DNA from: Armatimonadota bacterium
Lineage (GTDB): Bacteria > Armatimonadota > Armatimonadia > Armatimonadales > Armatimonadaceae
DNA: 34,974 nucleotides
Assembly (NCBI GenBank): GCA_014380815.1
Contig: JACMJB010000224.1
Coordinates: forward strand, 1 to 34,974
Direction: 5' to 3'
Positions within the stretch are counted from its first letter, which is position 1. The number at the start of each line of letters is the position of its first letter. Below, in pieces: positions 1 to 8,310 of the stretch. The position numbers and the translations under genes were made by a program. Below the pieces are notes generated by a model that did not search any database, had not been told where the DNA came from, and was given only the letters and a program-made list of their open reading frames with translations.

Positions 1-79
1 GACCGTCTGCGGTGCCATCGTCCTTGCTCTGGTGTAACCAGTGGTTCTCTGAGAAGGCGGGCTTTTCCTGCAACCAGTC
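1..79. other. Window edge downstream of the permease gene
   Basis: This short stretch lies after the stop codon of the minus-strand permease. I see no hairpin followed by a T-run. The minus frame stays open to the window edge, but only for about 26 codons, which is not notable at this GC content. No gene is called. Confidence 0.4.
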
Positions 80-2227
80 CTAGATCGCTGCGTGGATCGC
101 GGGGCGTTCGGCGGGATTCGGCTCGGCGCGCCGCAGGATCTCATGCACCACCGGCGCGGTGTCGCCCTCGCCGGTCAGCAGGTACCGAAAGACAAAGCCC
201 AGCGGCGAGCCTTCCGACCAGTTAAAGTACGCGTGCGGCTTCTTTTTCGTCGCGTCGCGAAGGTGGAGCAGAAAGGCCGCGATCGCGTTGGGGACCGCCG
301 AGGCTTCCGCCCGCAGAATGTGGTAGCCGCCCACTTCCGCTCCGGTCACCTTGAGGGAGTGGGTAAAGGAAGATGGATCGGTGATGTAGACTTCGAAAAA
401 GATGACCGGCTCGTTTTCAGGGATGCGATGCTCTGCCCGTGCTTCGTCTTCTTTGCGATGGTACTCCTGCGCGTTTCGCATGTCCGGGTCATTTGCCACC
501 AGATGGATCGGATAACGGCAGGCGGCCATGTCGGAGATAAACCGCTGCGCCACCTCATCAATCTCGACCTGATCCACCCGAAGCTCAAGTGTCCGCCAGA
601 CCCGTGATACCAGCGAGACCAGCACGATTGCCCCGATAAAGAAACCCGCGATCTTGATACCGTCGGGACGCTCGATGATGTTCGCAACAGTCGTGTAGGC
701 GAAGACCAGCGAGATTAGCCCGAACCCGGACGCAGCAAACCTTCCACTGCGCCGCAGTGCGGAGATGGTTACCGCTACCGCCGCCGAGGTCATCAAAAAC
801 AGAACGCCGGTGGCATAAGCGCCTGCCTGGGTGTCCACGTTCGCTTTGAAAAGGATCGTGATAGCGACCGCGATCGAGGTAAAGATGATCACGAGGGGAC
901 GCGTGGCGCGGGTCCACTCCGGCGCCATGCCGTAGCGGGGCAGGTAGCGCGGAACGATGTTTAGCAGCCCCGCCATCGCGGAGGCGCCCGCGAACCACAG
1001 AATCAGGATCGTGGAAACGTCGTAGACGGTGCCGAACCCCTCACCCAGATACTCGTGGGCAAGATACGCCAGCGCGCGCCCGTTGGCCTCACCGGCAGGG
1101 CGCACGATCTCGCCGCTGGGAGAAAGCTTGGCGGGCTGAAAGGCCGCTTCAGGAATCAGAAGCGTGGTCACCAGGCTGCTTGCCAGCAGATAGACACTCA
1201 TGATGAGCGCGGCGGTGATCAACAGCTTTCGGGCGTTGCGGACCCGTCCCACGGGCTTTTCTTCCGTGTCGGTCGGGTCCCCCTTGATCAGCGGCATCAC
1301 CGCGACACCGGTCTCGAAGCCGGAAAGGCCCAGGGCGAGTTTGGGGGACGCGACGATAGAGAGGCCGAGGATCAGCAAGGGATTCCCCTGCGAAGCCCCC
1401 CGCGCGATCCGGGTCTGCCAGTCGGCGAAGGCGTGGGGATTCTGAAGCAGATGCAGGATCCCGTCCCCAACGACAACGGCGTTCAGCACCAGGTACACGG
1501 CCACGAGCACCACCGCGATTCCGATAGCCTCTTTGAACCCTTTGAGAAAGACCACTCCGAGAAGGAGCACCATGAATAGCGTGATCAGGATCTCCTGCCC
1601 GTGCAGAAACGGCAGATGGTTTTTAACCAGGGTGTTTTCGGTAACGTGCGCGGCGGCGTCAGCGGCGGAAAGCGTGATCGTGATGATGAAGTCGGTCGCC
1701 ACGAATCCCAGGAGCGCCAGAACGAACAGTTTCCCCTTCCACCATAGCAGCAAGTGTTCCAGCATGGCGATGGAGCCTTCGCCATGCGGGCTTTCCTCAG
1801 CGACACGGCGGTAGACCGGGACCGCGCCGAACAGAGTCAGCAGGACCAGGATCAGGGTCGCAAAGGGGGAGAGTGCTCCCGCCGCTATCGCCGCGATTCC
1901 CGGTTGATAGCCCAGCGTGCTGAAATAGTCCACCCCCGTCAGGCACAGCACCTGATACCAGGGGCGTGAGGGGTGCCGGGCGTGCTCGCCCACATAGGGC
2001 GCTTCGCGGGACGCGGACTCATCCCCGTTCTCCGGCTCTGGTTCGCTGCTGCCGCCGCTTCCGCCGCTCCCAGGCAGGTAGCCTTCCAGAAGCCATTGTT
2101 TAAAGGGACTAGCAGAGCGCCCTTGCCGCTCCCTGTCCTGCTGTGTCTGAGGCGCAGCCGCGACCATCTGAGGCATCGTTAAGTGTCCATCTATCTTTCG
2201 CAGCGGAGAAGACTCTGCGGTCGGCAC
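80..2227 (-). CDS. APC-superfamily permease with long soluble termini
   Basis: This is an integral inner-membrane transporter, probably for amino acids or another small cation or organic substrate; the substrate cannot be read from the sequence. After a polar N-terminal region of about 90 residues (Gly/Ser/Glu rich) comes [16 protein letters not shown], a signature of one APC permease subfamily, followed by about 12 hydrophobic segments. A soluble C-terminal domain of about 170 residues follows. The longest frame begins at a GTG (2227) with AGGG four bases upstream. An ATG at 2176 ([10 protein letters not shown]) is the alternative start, so the N-terminus is uncertain. It lies downstream of the BtpA-family gene on the same strand, separated by a hairpin, so it is probably transcribed independently. 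I looked for a ydaO-type (c-di-AMP) riboswitch in the 114-base leader and did not recognise one. Confidence 0.85.
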   Translation of the reverse strand: MPTAESSPLRKIDGHLTMPQMVAAAPQTQQDRERQGRSASPFKQWLLEGYLPGSGGSGGSSEPEPENGDESASREAPYVGEHARHPSRPWYQVLCLTGVDYFSTLGYQPGIAAIAAGALSPFATLILVLLTLFGAVPVYRRVAEESPHGEGSIAMLEHLLLWWKGKLFVLALLGFVATDFIITITLSAADAAAHVTENTLVKNHLPFLHGQEILITLFMVLLLGVVFLKGFKEAIGIAVVLVAVYLVLNAVVVGDGILHLLQNPHAFADWQTRIARGASQGNPLLILGLSIVASPKLALGLSGFETGVAVMPLIKGDPTDTEEKPVGRVRNARKLLITAALIMSVYLLASSLVTTLLIPEAAFQPAKLSPSGEIVRPAGEANGRALAYLAHEYLGEGFGTVYDVSTILILWFAGASAMAGLLNIVPRYLPRYGMAPEWTRATRPLVIIFTSIAVAITILFKANVDTQAGAYATGVLFLMTSAAVAVTISALRRSGRFAASGFGLISLVFAYTTVANIIERPDGIKIAGFFIGAIVLVSLVSRVWRTLELRVDQVEIDEVAQRFISDMAACRYPIHLVANDPDMRNAQEYHRKEDEARAEHRIPENEPVIFFEVYITDPSSFTHSLKVTGAEVGGYHILRAEASAVPNAIAAFLLHLRDATKKKPHAYFNWSEGSPLGFVFRYLLTGEGDTAPVVHEILRRAEPNPAERPAIHAAI

Positions 2228-2274
2228 GCAGCCCTGTCAGACCATCTATCCCCTGCCGAAGACCCGCCAAAACA

Positions 2275-2305
2275 GGCGACGCGATGGTGTGCCCGCCGCG
2301 TCGCC
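2275..2305 (-). terminator. Rho-independent terminator after the BtpA-family gene
   Basis: A perfect 9-bp stem (GGCGACGCG at 2275-2283 with CGCGTCGCC at 2297-2305) encloses a 13-base loop. On the minus strand it is followed by TGTTTT. It sits 37 bases beyond the BtpA-family stop codon and before the permease start. Confidence 0.5.
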
Positions 2306-2341
2306 AGGATAAAAGTTTTCGTTACGTCCAGCGAACCCTTC

Positions 2342-3229
2342 TTAGATACCTCGCTCCATCACATCGCGCAAGGATCGCACCCTTGCTGCCTCCACAGGGG
2401 CGGCATGATCCCTGCCTTGCTTTAGGCTCGTACCCACGATCGCCCCGTTCGCGCCTGCTTCCAGCAGCGCCGCTGCGTTCTCGTCCCGGAAGCCACTGCC
2501 GATCAAGAGAGGCACCTGTGGCACGGCGCGGGACACGCGGGCCACCATGTCCGGGTCTGTCTCCGCGCCGGTCGCCGTTCCCGTCACGATAATCGCATCG
2601 GCAAGGCCGCGGTAAACGGCGTCCTTCGCGGCGGCCTCCAGGCTGAAGCCTTCACTATCCCCCAGCTGAGTGCCATGCTTGACGAAAACATCCGCGAAGA
2701 TCGCGACATCGGCTCCCAGTTCGCGCCGGTACAGCACTGCCTCGCGGGCCGCCCCCTCGATGATGCCTTGATCCGTGACTGCCGCGCCCACGTAAACGTT
2801 GATTCGCACGAACCGTGCCCCGGTCACCTGCGCGATGGCGATCGCCGCACGGGCATCGTTTCGAAGTACATTGACCCCGATCGGGACCTCCTCACCCGCC
2901 GCGGTTCGTACCGCCATCACGGCCCGCGTCATCGCTGCGATGGTATGCGGTGGCACCGATGATTTTGCAAACGGCGCGTCGAAAAAGTTCTCCACGATCA
3001 GCGCGTCCGCTCCCGCTCCCACGAGTGCGCGCGCATCCGCCTTGGCCCGCTCCATGATGTCGAGCAGCGGCATGTTTTCGGCATCATAGCGGGCACTGCC
3101 GGGCAGCGCGCCCAGATGGACCATCCCGATCAGGGGCTTTTTCGACCAGAATATGGCATCCAGGCCGCCGATGGCGCGCCGCAATGGTTTGTCGTCTTCG
3201 GCGCTGGCGGTGTCACTTGTTGCAGGCAT
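2342..3229 (-). CDS. BtpA/SgcQ-family TIM-barrel protein
   Basis: The protein (295 aa from the chosen start) matches the BtpA family. It has KKPLIGMVHLGALPGS near the N-terminus, the GADALIVENFFDAPF segment, GVNVLRNDARAA, FVRINVYVGAAVTDQG and the C-terminal GANGAIVGTSLK phosphate-binding-type loop. These give the repeating beta/alpha pattern of a TIM barrel. BtpA was named for photosystem I biogenesis in cyanobacteria, but most members occur in non-photosynthetic bacteria and archaea and are uncharacterised; some sit with sugar or nucleoside catabolic genes. Nothing here suggests photosynthesis. I chose the ATG at 3229 because the 21 extra residues from the upstream ATG at 3292 are basic, low in complexity and outside the family core. 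A minus-strand TATGAT (3331-3326) could be its -10 element. Confidence 0.82.
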   Translation of the reverse strand: MPATSDTASAEDDKPLRRAIGGLDAIFWSKKPLIGMVHLGALPGSARYDAENMPLLDIMERAKADARALVGAGADALIVENFFDAPFAKSSVPPHTIAAMTRAVMAVRTAAGEEVPIGVNVLRNDARAAIAIAQVTGARFVRINVYVGAAVTDQGIIEGAAREAVLYRRELGADVAIFADVFVKHGTQLGDSEGFSLEAAAKDAVYRGLADAIIVTGTATGAETDPDMVARVSRAVPQVPLLIGSGFRDENAAALLEAGANGAIVGTSLKQGRDHAAPVEAARVRSLRDVMERGI

Positions 3230-3675
3230 GGTTCTTCGCTGTTCTTTCGCATCCTTGGTTTTTGAGGGACGAGTGCTTCGTACCCACCCCACGTTGTTTG
3301 TTCCACAGCGGCAGGCGGCACGGCTATCATACTAGCAGAAACATGCGGAGAAGGGAACCGCGGTGCGAGGCAGGCATAGCGCGTCAGTCTGACAGGAAGC
3401 GCCCTAGGTGCGGACGGTCACGGACGCCGCCCCGGTCAATGACCCTACTCCGTGGGTTTGTTTGCGTGCTCTCCTACCGCGGGTTCATCCGTCAGTCAGC
3501 CCCAGAGGCTCAGCCTGGGAATGGGGCATCGGTAGATTCGCGGATGCGGAATTCGGCGGCGCGCTGGCCGGGTATAAGAAGCCCAACGACCGCTGCAGGG
3601 CCGCTTCGCGAGGCGCGGTGGGTCCTGCGGCAGATATTCAGCTCAATGGGCTGTAGCGAGCAGGCATGAATTTTC
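3230..3675. other. 446-bp divergent intergenic region
   Basis: This region separates the divergent BtpA-family and flavoprotein genes. Short ORFs occur on both strands but resemble no family and have no convincing ribosome-binding sites. Visible elements are a minus-strand TATGAT (3331-3326), a plus-strand TATAAG (3572-3577) about 100 bases before the flavoprotein start, and an AGGCT-C-AGCCT hairpin flanked by CCC and GGG around 3500-3520. I checked by eye for cobalamin, glycine and T-box signatures and did not find them. Confidence 0.4.
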
Positions 3676-5169
3676 ATGGTAACTTCAGACATCATCGTGA
3701 TCGGCGGTGGGCCGGCAGGCGTCACAGCGGCGCTGCGAGCGCGGGAACTTGGGGCCACGGTTGCGCTGGTGGAACGGGAGCGCATGGGCGGCACCTGCAC
3801 CAACGATGGCTGCGTGCCGACCCGCGTTCTCGCCAAGGCCGCGCGCCTGCTGCGCGACTCTGAACAGTTCGCGGATTATGGCCTGGAGGGCAGCGGTCGC
3901 CCGGTCGTGAACCTACCTCAGCTCCTTGCCCGCACCAAACAGATCGTCGAGCAGGTCCACGAGAAAAAACAGCTGCTCTCACATCTGGAAGAGGTCGGGG
4001 TCACGGTGCGAGCTGGCGCTGGCGCAGCGCGGTTTGTGGACCCCCACACCATTGCTATCGGCGAGGGCAGTGCGGAGAGGATGCTGCGCGGGCAGAAGAT
4101 CGTGATCTGTGCCGGGGGCCATGCGCGGCGCCCCCCCTTTCCCGGCAGCGAGTTTGCCCTGACTTACACTGCTATCTGGAACCTGCCCAGGCTGCCGCGC
4201 TCCGTCGTCGTTGTCGGCGGGGCCGCCACCGGCTGCCAGCTTGCCTCAATCATGGCGGCATTCGGGGTACCGGAGGTGACTCTGCTGGACTCCGCTTCGA
4301 GAATTTTACCGGGTGAGGATGTCTTGATCTCCGACATCGTGACCAGAGGTTTTCGGCGCCATGGTGTCAAAGTCGTCACCGGGATCGGGGGTGTCAGCGG
4401 GATCGAGAAGGCCGGGGGCGACATTCCGGAGTTACTGGTGCGGTACAAGATTTCGGCACACAGCGACGACGAAGAGATCCTGACCACCGAGGCGGTGGTG
4501 CTCGCGATCGGCTGGCCGGGCAATATCGAAGCACTGGATCTCGATGCCGCCGGGGTGAAGACGGAGCGTGGCTATGTCACCGTAAACGATTCCCTGCAGA
4601 CGAGCACGCCCCATATCTTCGCGGCAGGAGACATCACGGGCCGCATGATGCTGGTTCAGTCGGCAGGCGATGAGGCGCGCACCGCCGCCGAGAACGCCGT
4701 TCTGGGCACGGACAAGCAGGAGTTTCATACCGTCGTGCCGCATGGTGGGTTCACCGACCCGGAGTATGCAAGCGTCGGACTGACGGAAGAAAAGTCGCGG
4801 GAGCGGGAATCTGACGCCGTTTCTACCATCGTTCCCTACGCGGACCTGGACCGCGCGGTCATAGATGGCCGCCCAGAGGGTGCCTGCAAACTGATTGTCT
4901 CGCGAACCACGCACCAGATACTGGGAGCACACGTCGCGGGTGAGCAGGCGCTGGAGGTCATCGAGATCATTGCGGCGGGGATGGCGACCGAGATGAAGAT
5001 CGAGCAGCTCGCCGATCTGGAGCTTGCCTATCCGACCTTCACCGCGATCGTCGGTATTGCTGCTCGCGAGATTTGCCGTGAGCTTGGCACCGTGCCCGTT
5101 TCCCCCCACTGGCGAGCGGTGCGCCCACCCCGTGCCGCCGAATGGGAACATTCCTATTTTGAGAGCTGA
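3676..5169 (+). CDS. MerA/Lpd-like FAD-dependent disulfide oxidoreductase
   Basis: This cytoplasmic flavoprotein (497 aa) belongs to the class I pyridine nucleotide-disulfide reductases. Visible are the FAD-binding GGGPAG loop (residues 10-15), the redox pair C41-TNDG-C46 in GGTCTNDGCVP, the NAD(P)H-binding Rossmann motif VVVGGAATGCQLA, the second FAD motif IFAAGDITG, and a C-terminal dimerisation domain. At the interface position where Lpd and glutathione reductase carry HPT...E, this protein has AYPTFTA, so the His-Glu dyad is absent. It has neither an N-terminal HMA domain nor the C-terminal vicinal cysteines of true mercuric reductase. Databases often label such proteins mercuric reductase or Lpd; I would not assign a substrate. 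The start ATG has only a weak ribosome-binding site. The gene stands alone. Confidence 0.88.
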   Translation: MVTSDIIVIGGGPAGVTAALRARELGATVALVERERMGGTCTNDGCVPTRVLAKAARLLRDSEQFADYGLEGSGRPVVNLPQLLARTKQIVEQVHEKKQLLSHLEEVGVTVRAGAGAARFVDPHTIAIGEGSAERMLRGQKIVICAGGHARRPPFPGSEFALTYTAIWNLPRLPRSVVVVGGAATGCQLASIMAAFGVPEVTLLDSASRILPGEDVLISDIVTRGFRRHGVKVVTGIGGVSGIEKAGGDIPELLVRYKISAHSDDEEILTTEAVVLAIGWPGNIEALDLDAAGVKTERGYVTVNDSLQTSTPHIFAAGDITGRMMLVQSAGDEARTAAENAVLGTDKQEFHTVVPHGGFTDPEYASVGLTEEKSRERESDAVSTIVPYADLDRAVIDGRPEGACKLIVSRTTHQILGAHVAGEQALEVIEIIAAGMATEMKIEQLADLELAYPTFTAIVGIAAREICRELGTVPVSPHWRAVRPPRAAEWEHSYFES

Positions 5170-5171
5170 TG

Positions 5172-5214
5172 AGACCGGGTTCCTCTTCACCCAAGGCGAA
5201 GAGGAACCCGGTCT
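5172..5214. terminator. Hairpin terminator between convergent genes
   Basis: A perfect 17-bp inverted repeat (5172-5188 with 5198-5214) flanks a 9-base loop. It lies between the flavoprotein stop (5169) and the stop of the convergent propeller gene (5225). A short TTT follows on the plus strand and no T-run on the minus strand. It is therefore best read as the plus-strand terminator, and may also block minus-strand readthrough. Confidence 0.7.
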
Positions 5215-5224
5215 TTCAGGCGCT

Positions 5225-7081
5225 TCACCTGACCGCGATCACACGCGAGCCGTCATCGTCGGAAAGATAGACGGTCCCATCCGAACCGATTACCGGTGAG
5301 ATAAACTGGGTGCTGGCCCTATCCGGTACGAGAAACGACCACTTCAGGTCACCAGTCGCACCGTTGAGTGCGTACAGCGTGCTCCGTGGAGTCCCGCCTT
5401 CGACCCTGCCGGCGCTGAAATACACGGTGCCATCGGACGCGATGGAAGGGGTGCCGAAAGCGCTGGATCTCGCGCCCGGCGGGGTGAACGACCACTTCTC
5501 CGCGCCGCCCGCGGGGTCGTACGCGGTAACTTTTCCCTCCTGAGCGAGGCCGTAAAGAGTCCCATCCACTCCGAGGGAGGGAGGGCTGCTCGCTCTGCCT
5601 GTGCTCACGTTCCATTTTTCGGTGCCGTCCGGGTTTACCGCGTATAATCGCGGGTCCGCGCTGGCGGCGGCTGTCGTGCGCACGTACAGGGTGCCATCTT
5701 CGCCGACCGAGGGACCGGAGACGATGAAGATTCCTGCCGCCGGCTGGAAGGTCCATTTGATCGTGCCGCAACGTCCGTCAGCCGCGACCAGCCCTCCGGC
5801 TGCGGACAGTCCATAAACGGTCCCGTCCCGGCCAAGGGAACCTCCCATAGCAACACCAGAAAGGGACCATTTTGTGGCACCCGTCAGTCCATCCACTCCC
5901 AGAAGGGTGTTGACCAGCGTGCCCTGTGCATTTTGGAGGGAAGCGCTGGTATAGACAGTGTCATCCGCTCCGATAACGGCGAAAACCGCCCCGGACAGGG
6001 ACCATCTTCTGGTACCAGTCTGGGGATCCGCCGCGATTAGTGCAAGGCCATTAGAAGCATAAATCAAACCATTCGACCCAAGCAGGGGAAACCGACCGAG
6101 ATCCGTCAGCACGCGCCGCCTGGTCCCATCTGCCGTATTCAGTGCGTAGACCGTCCGGGGATCACCATTCCCCCCGGAGATATACAGGGTGCCATCCGCC
6201 GCGATCACCGCGCTGTCAAAGCTCGCGCCTTCAAGCGGAGCGATCCACTTCAGGACGCCGGTCGCTCCGCCCGCCCCGCCCCGGTTGGTCTGGGCGTTAT
6301 CATGTCCAGACATCGGCCATGGTGCATTCGCCGGGCCGCCCGTCCCGGTCACTGGGCCAGGAACACAGCCCTCGGTATCCCCAGCGGTCACCGTGACCGT
6401 GGCGCTGCCGCTTTTACCGGACTCCCGCTCGGTGACCGTGAACCCCGCTGCGCCCACTGCCGCACCCTCGGCATTGATCACCTGCCCGCCGTCGGGGAAA
6501 GGAGCCGCGATGGCAGCGCTGCCCGTGGTCCAGCTAAAGCTCGACGCAAGACAGAGAATGACGTTTCCGGCGGCATCCTTTGGGGTCGCTGTCAGCAGCA
6601 GCCGCGCTCCCACCGCGACCGTGGGGTTCGGCGGGGTGATCTCGATCCGGTCAATCGTGCTCCCCATCGTGAGGGTGACCGAGGTCGTCTGGTTTGCCTC
6701 GATGGCCGTGGAAACGGCGCCCGTCGCCTGCGCAGCCCCGGTCCCATCCGCCAGGGGATACGCGGTCGCGGTCAGTGTTACCGTTCCCGGCACCAGGTCG
6801 TCGAACATTACGGTCGAAGTTTGGGGGTCGTCGAACACAATCGTTCGCGTGCCCACAATGGTTCCGTCACCGCGGGCGAGCGTGACCTTAAGGGCGCGCG
6901 AAGCAGCAGGAACAAGGCGTGATTTCCGCTCCGGCCAAACGAAGACCATCCGGAATCTTCCACGTCCCCGGCTGGTCGGCTTTTCGGCGCTCCCGCTTCC
7001 ACCACATCCGTTCAACACCCCGGAAAAGGCCGCCACCGCGGGCGCCGCCAGGGTCACGAAAACAAAATCTCGTCGTTTCAT
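5225..7081 (-). CDS. Tat-type lipoprotein with Ig-like domain and eight-blade PQQ-like propeller
   Basis: This is a predicted exported lipoprotein of 618 aa. The N-terminus (MKRRDFVFVTLAAP...LNGC) combines a twin-arginine-like start with a lipobox, so the mature protein would begin at a lipidated Cys near residue 26. A beta-rich domain follows, then a bacterial Ig-like domain (about 145-240, starting IEITPPNPTVAVGARLLLTA). From about residue 280 there are eight repeats of the form DGTLY...LYALNPDGT.KW, the signature of a PQQ-type beta-propeller without evidence of bound PQQ. Eight blades plus a lipobox recall BamB, but the Ig-like domain is not typical of BamB. It is the third gene of a minus-strand operon after an outer-membrane barrel candidate and a small lipoprotein, with a 23-base gap, so an envelope function is likely. 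Its role is unknown. Confidence 0.85.
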   Translation of the reverse strand: MKRRDFVFVTLAAPAVAAFSGVLNGCGGSGSAEKPTSRGRGRFRMVFVWPERKSRLVPAASRALKVTLARGDGTIVGTRTIVFDDPQTSTVMFDDLVPGTVTLTATAYPLADGTGAAQATGAVSTAIEANQTTSVTLTMGSTIDRIEITPPNPTVAVGARLLLTATPKDAAGNVILCLASSFSWTTGSAAIAAPFPDGGQVINAEGAAVGAAGFTVTERESGKSGSATVTVTAGDTEGCVPGPVTGTGGPANAPWPMSGHDNAQTNRGGAGGATGVLKWIAPLEGASFDSAVIAADGTLYISGGNGDPRTVYALNTADGTRRRVLTDLGRFPLLGSNGLIYASNGLALIAADPQTGTRRWSLSGAVFAVIGADDTVYTSASLQNAQGTLVNTLLGVDGLTGATKWSLSGVAMGGSLGRDGTVYGLSAAGGLVAADGRCGTIKWTFQPAAGIFIVSGPSVGEDGTLYVRTTAAASADPRLYAVNPDGTEKWNVSTGRASSPPSLGVDGTLYGLAQEGKVTAYDPAGGAEKWSFTPPGARSSAFGTPSIASDGTVYFSAGRVEGGTPRSTLYALNGATGDLKWSFLVPDRASTQFISPVIGSDGTVYLSDDDGSRVIAVR

Positions 7082-7104
7082 GGTCGCTGTTTGTCCCTGC
7101 TTAT

Positions 7105-7383
7105 CTAGTTGATCGTGCCGTTGAGTGCGCCATTTCCCGGCCCCGGCGTCGGTGTCGGTGTTGGTGTAGGGGTCGGTGTCGGAGTTGGCGTTGGGGTCGG
7201 TGTGGGGGTCGAGGTCGCCGGTCCGGTCCGGATCAGCGACGGGTTGAAGGCGTCGTCACTGCCGCCGCAGCCCGTCAGTGCCGTGGCGGAGATCGCCAGT
7301 GCCGACAGCACCACAGCGACGGCGCTCACAAGGATCGTTCTGGGCGGCTTTTCGGTGCCGCGTACCGGTGCGCAGATTCGCAT
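7105..7383 (-). CDS. Small lipoprotein with Thr-Pro repeat tail
   Basis: This 92-aa protein has an N-terminal hydrophobic segment and the lipobox LTGC, followed by GGSDDAF, then about twelve consecutive Thr-Pro dipeptides and a short GPGNGALNGTIN end. After lipidation it would be a short anchored Thr-Pro rod with almost no folded domain, perhaps a spacer or adhesion element. A purine-rich GGGAGAGGG ribosome-binding site lies just upstream of its ATG. It sits 23 bases after the barrel gene and 23 bases before the propeller lipoprotein. The function is unknown, and the repeat length may vary between strains. Confidence 0.75.
   Translation of the reverse strand: MRICAPVRGTEKPPRTILVSAVAVVLSALAISATALTGCGGSDDAFNPSLIRTGPATSTPTPTPTPTPTPTPTPTPTPTPGPGNGALNGTIN
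7139..7212. repeat. (GGTGTC)n-like microsatellite encoding Thr-Pro repeats
   Basis: An imperfect six-base tandem repeat (variants of GGTGTC/GGGGTC on the plus strand) encodes the Thr-Pro run of the small lipoprotein. Third-position variation keeps the reading frame and amino acids constant. This suggests selection on the peptide while leaving a tract able to change length by slippage. Confidence 0.85.
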
Positions 7384-7406
7384 TTGGATCCCTCTCCCGT
7401 CTTCGG

Positions 7407-8204
7407 TCAGCGTCGCAGTGTCAGCCCGGCGTAAAAAGCGCTGGCTCCCCCCAGCCCCGGCGTCAGCGCGGCCCCCGTGGTGCGGCCTGTTCCATTGGAG
7501 TAGCCGATGTCGACACTGAGCGGATTGTCCGGGCGTGCGATCCGAAGAGCGATCCCGTAAACGCTTCGACGCTCCCGGTCGCCATCGTCTGTGCTGCGCG
7601 TGTTCTCACCGGCAAGCAGCGGAGTGATGTCCGCAAGCAGCGATACCCGGTTCGAAAGTCGTGCCTGAACTCCAAAGCCGAAGCCAAGCAGCAGATTGTC
7701 CCTAAGCAGGATCGCCTTTGGATTCAGGTAGAAGGCGGCAGTTTTCCCAAGTGGGTACGCCGCCGAGGCGCCAAGCGTGAGTACTGGATCGTTCTGAGCA
7801 GCGGTGTCCGGGAAACTAATCCCGATCAGACCCGCGACGTGCGGGTCTTTCACCGACCGATACTTTGCGACCAGTTCCACCTCGCTGCCGCCATGCCGAA
7901 TCGCCGCCGCGCCGCCAGGCAGGGAGTAGTTGTCACGACCGGCAAACGTTCCTCGAAGCAGACCGGACCAGTTGTCTCCGAAACGGTACTGGACCCCGAT
8001 GCCCGTGTAGGAAAGGTCCTCGTCACCGCCAAAGGCCCGGATCTCCAGATTTGCGACAAGCCCCCCCTTTGGAGGCACCACCGGGGTATCCAGATGAATC
8101 AGCGAGGTATCGCTTGGAAGTGGCAGCGGGCCACCTGTCTGCGCGCCCCCTGGCGACGCCGCCAAAAGCATCAGTGTTAAGAGCGAAAGACACCTGAGTT
8201 TCAT
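7407..8204 (-). CDS. Predicted outer-membrane beta-barrel protein
   Basis: This 265-aa protein has a Sec signal peptide (MKLRCLSLLTLMLLAASPGGAQ) with likely cleavage after AQ. The mature chain alternates polar and hydrophobic residues in strand-length segments, for example VANLEIRAFGG, YTGIGVQYRFG, SGLLRGTFAG and ALRIARPDNPLSVDIGYSNG, and ends in FYAGLTLRR. This looks like a small transporter or assembly-type outer-membrane barrel, similar in style to uncharacterised OmpA/OMP_b-brl-like proteins. I do not recognise a named family. The start is well supported by GGGAGG (8215-8210) five bases before the ATG and by a TATACT -10 element 43 bases upstream. It is the first gene of the three-gene envelope operon. 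Confidence 0.75.
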   Translation of the reverse strand: MKLRCLSLLTLMLLAASPGGAQTGGPLPLPSDTSLIHLDTPVVPPKGGLVANLEIRAFGGDEDLSYTGIGVQYRFGDNWSGLLRGTFAGRDNYSLPGGAAAIRHGGSEVELVAKYRSVKDPHVAGLIGISFPDTAAQNDPVLTLGASAAYPLGKTAAFYLNPKAILLRDNLLLGFGFGVQARLSNRVSLLADITPLLAGENTRSTDDGDRERRSVYGIALRIARPDNPLSVDIGYSNGTGRTTGAALTPGLGGASAFYAGLTLRR

Positions 8205-8247
8205 TGCAGCCTCCCGAGCAGCGCTCCTAGCGTACTGCTGTTGGGCC

Positions 8248-8253
8248 AGTATA
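8248..8253 (-). promoter_or_regulatory. Putative -10 element (TATACT) of the barrel/lipoprotein operon
   Basis: TATACT reads on the minus strand, about 43 bases before the barrel gene's ATG, in the gap after the regulator gene. No good -35 hexamer is seen at 16-18 bases. The same hexamer precedes alaS and the Lgt-like gene. Confidence 0.35.
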
Positions 8254-8310
8254 CGCAGAGGGTCTTACACCAGCCTTACAGACGGCGGAGGGGCAAAAAA
8301 ACTCTTGGGG

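Noticed and set aside
1055-1579. 174-codon plus-strand frame inside the permease gene.
   Set aside because: It is an antisense shadow of a clear transmembrane coding region, with no protein family features.
2228-2341. Possible ydaO-type (c-di-AMP) riboswitch in the permease leader.
   Set aside because: The leader is short and its main structure is a 9-bp hairpin with a T-run, which fits a terminator of the upstream gene; ydaO consensus elements were not recognised.
3676-5169. Annotation as mercuric reductase.
   Set aside because: No HMA domain, no C-terminal cysteine pair and no mer genes are nearby.
7139-7212. CRISPR-like or minisatellite array.
   Set aside because: The units are six bases, have no unique spacers, and encode a Thr-Pro run in frame within a lipoprotein.
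8286-8310. Terminator after the AfsR-like gene at the AAAAAAA tract.
   Set aside because: The minus strand has a T7 run but I could not find a stem immediately upstream of it.
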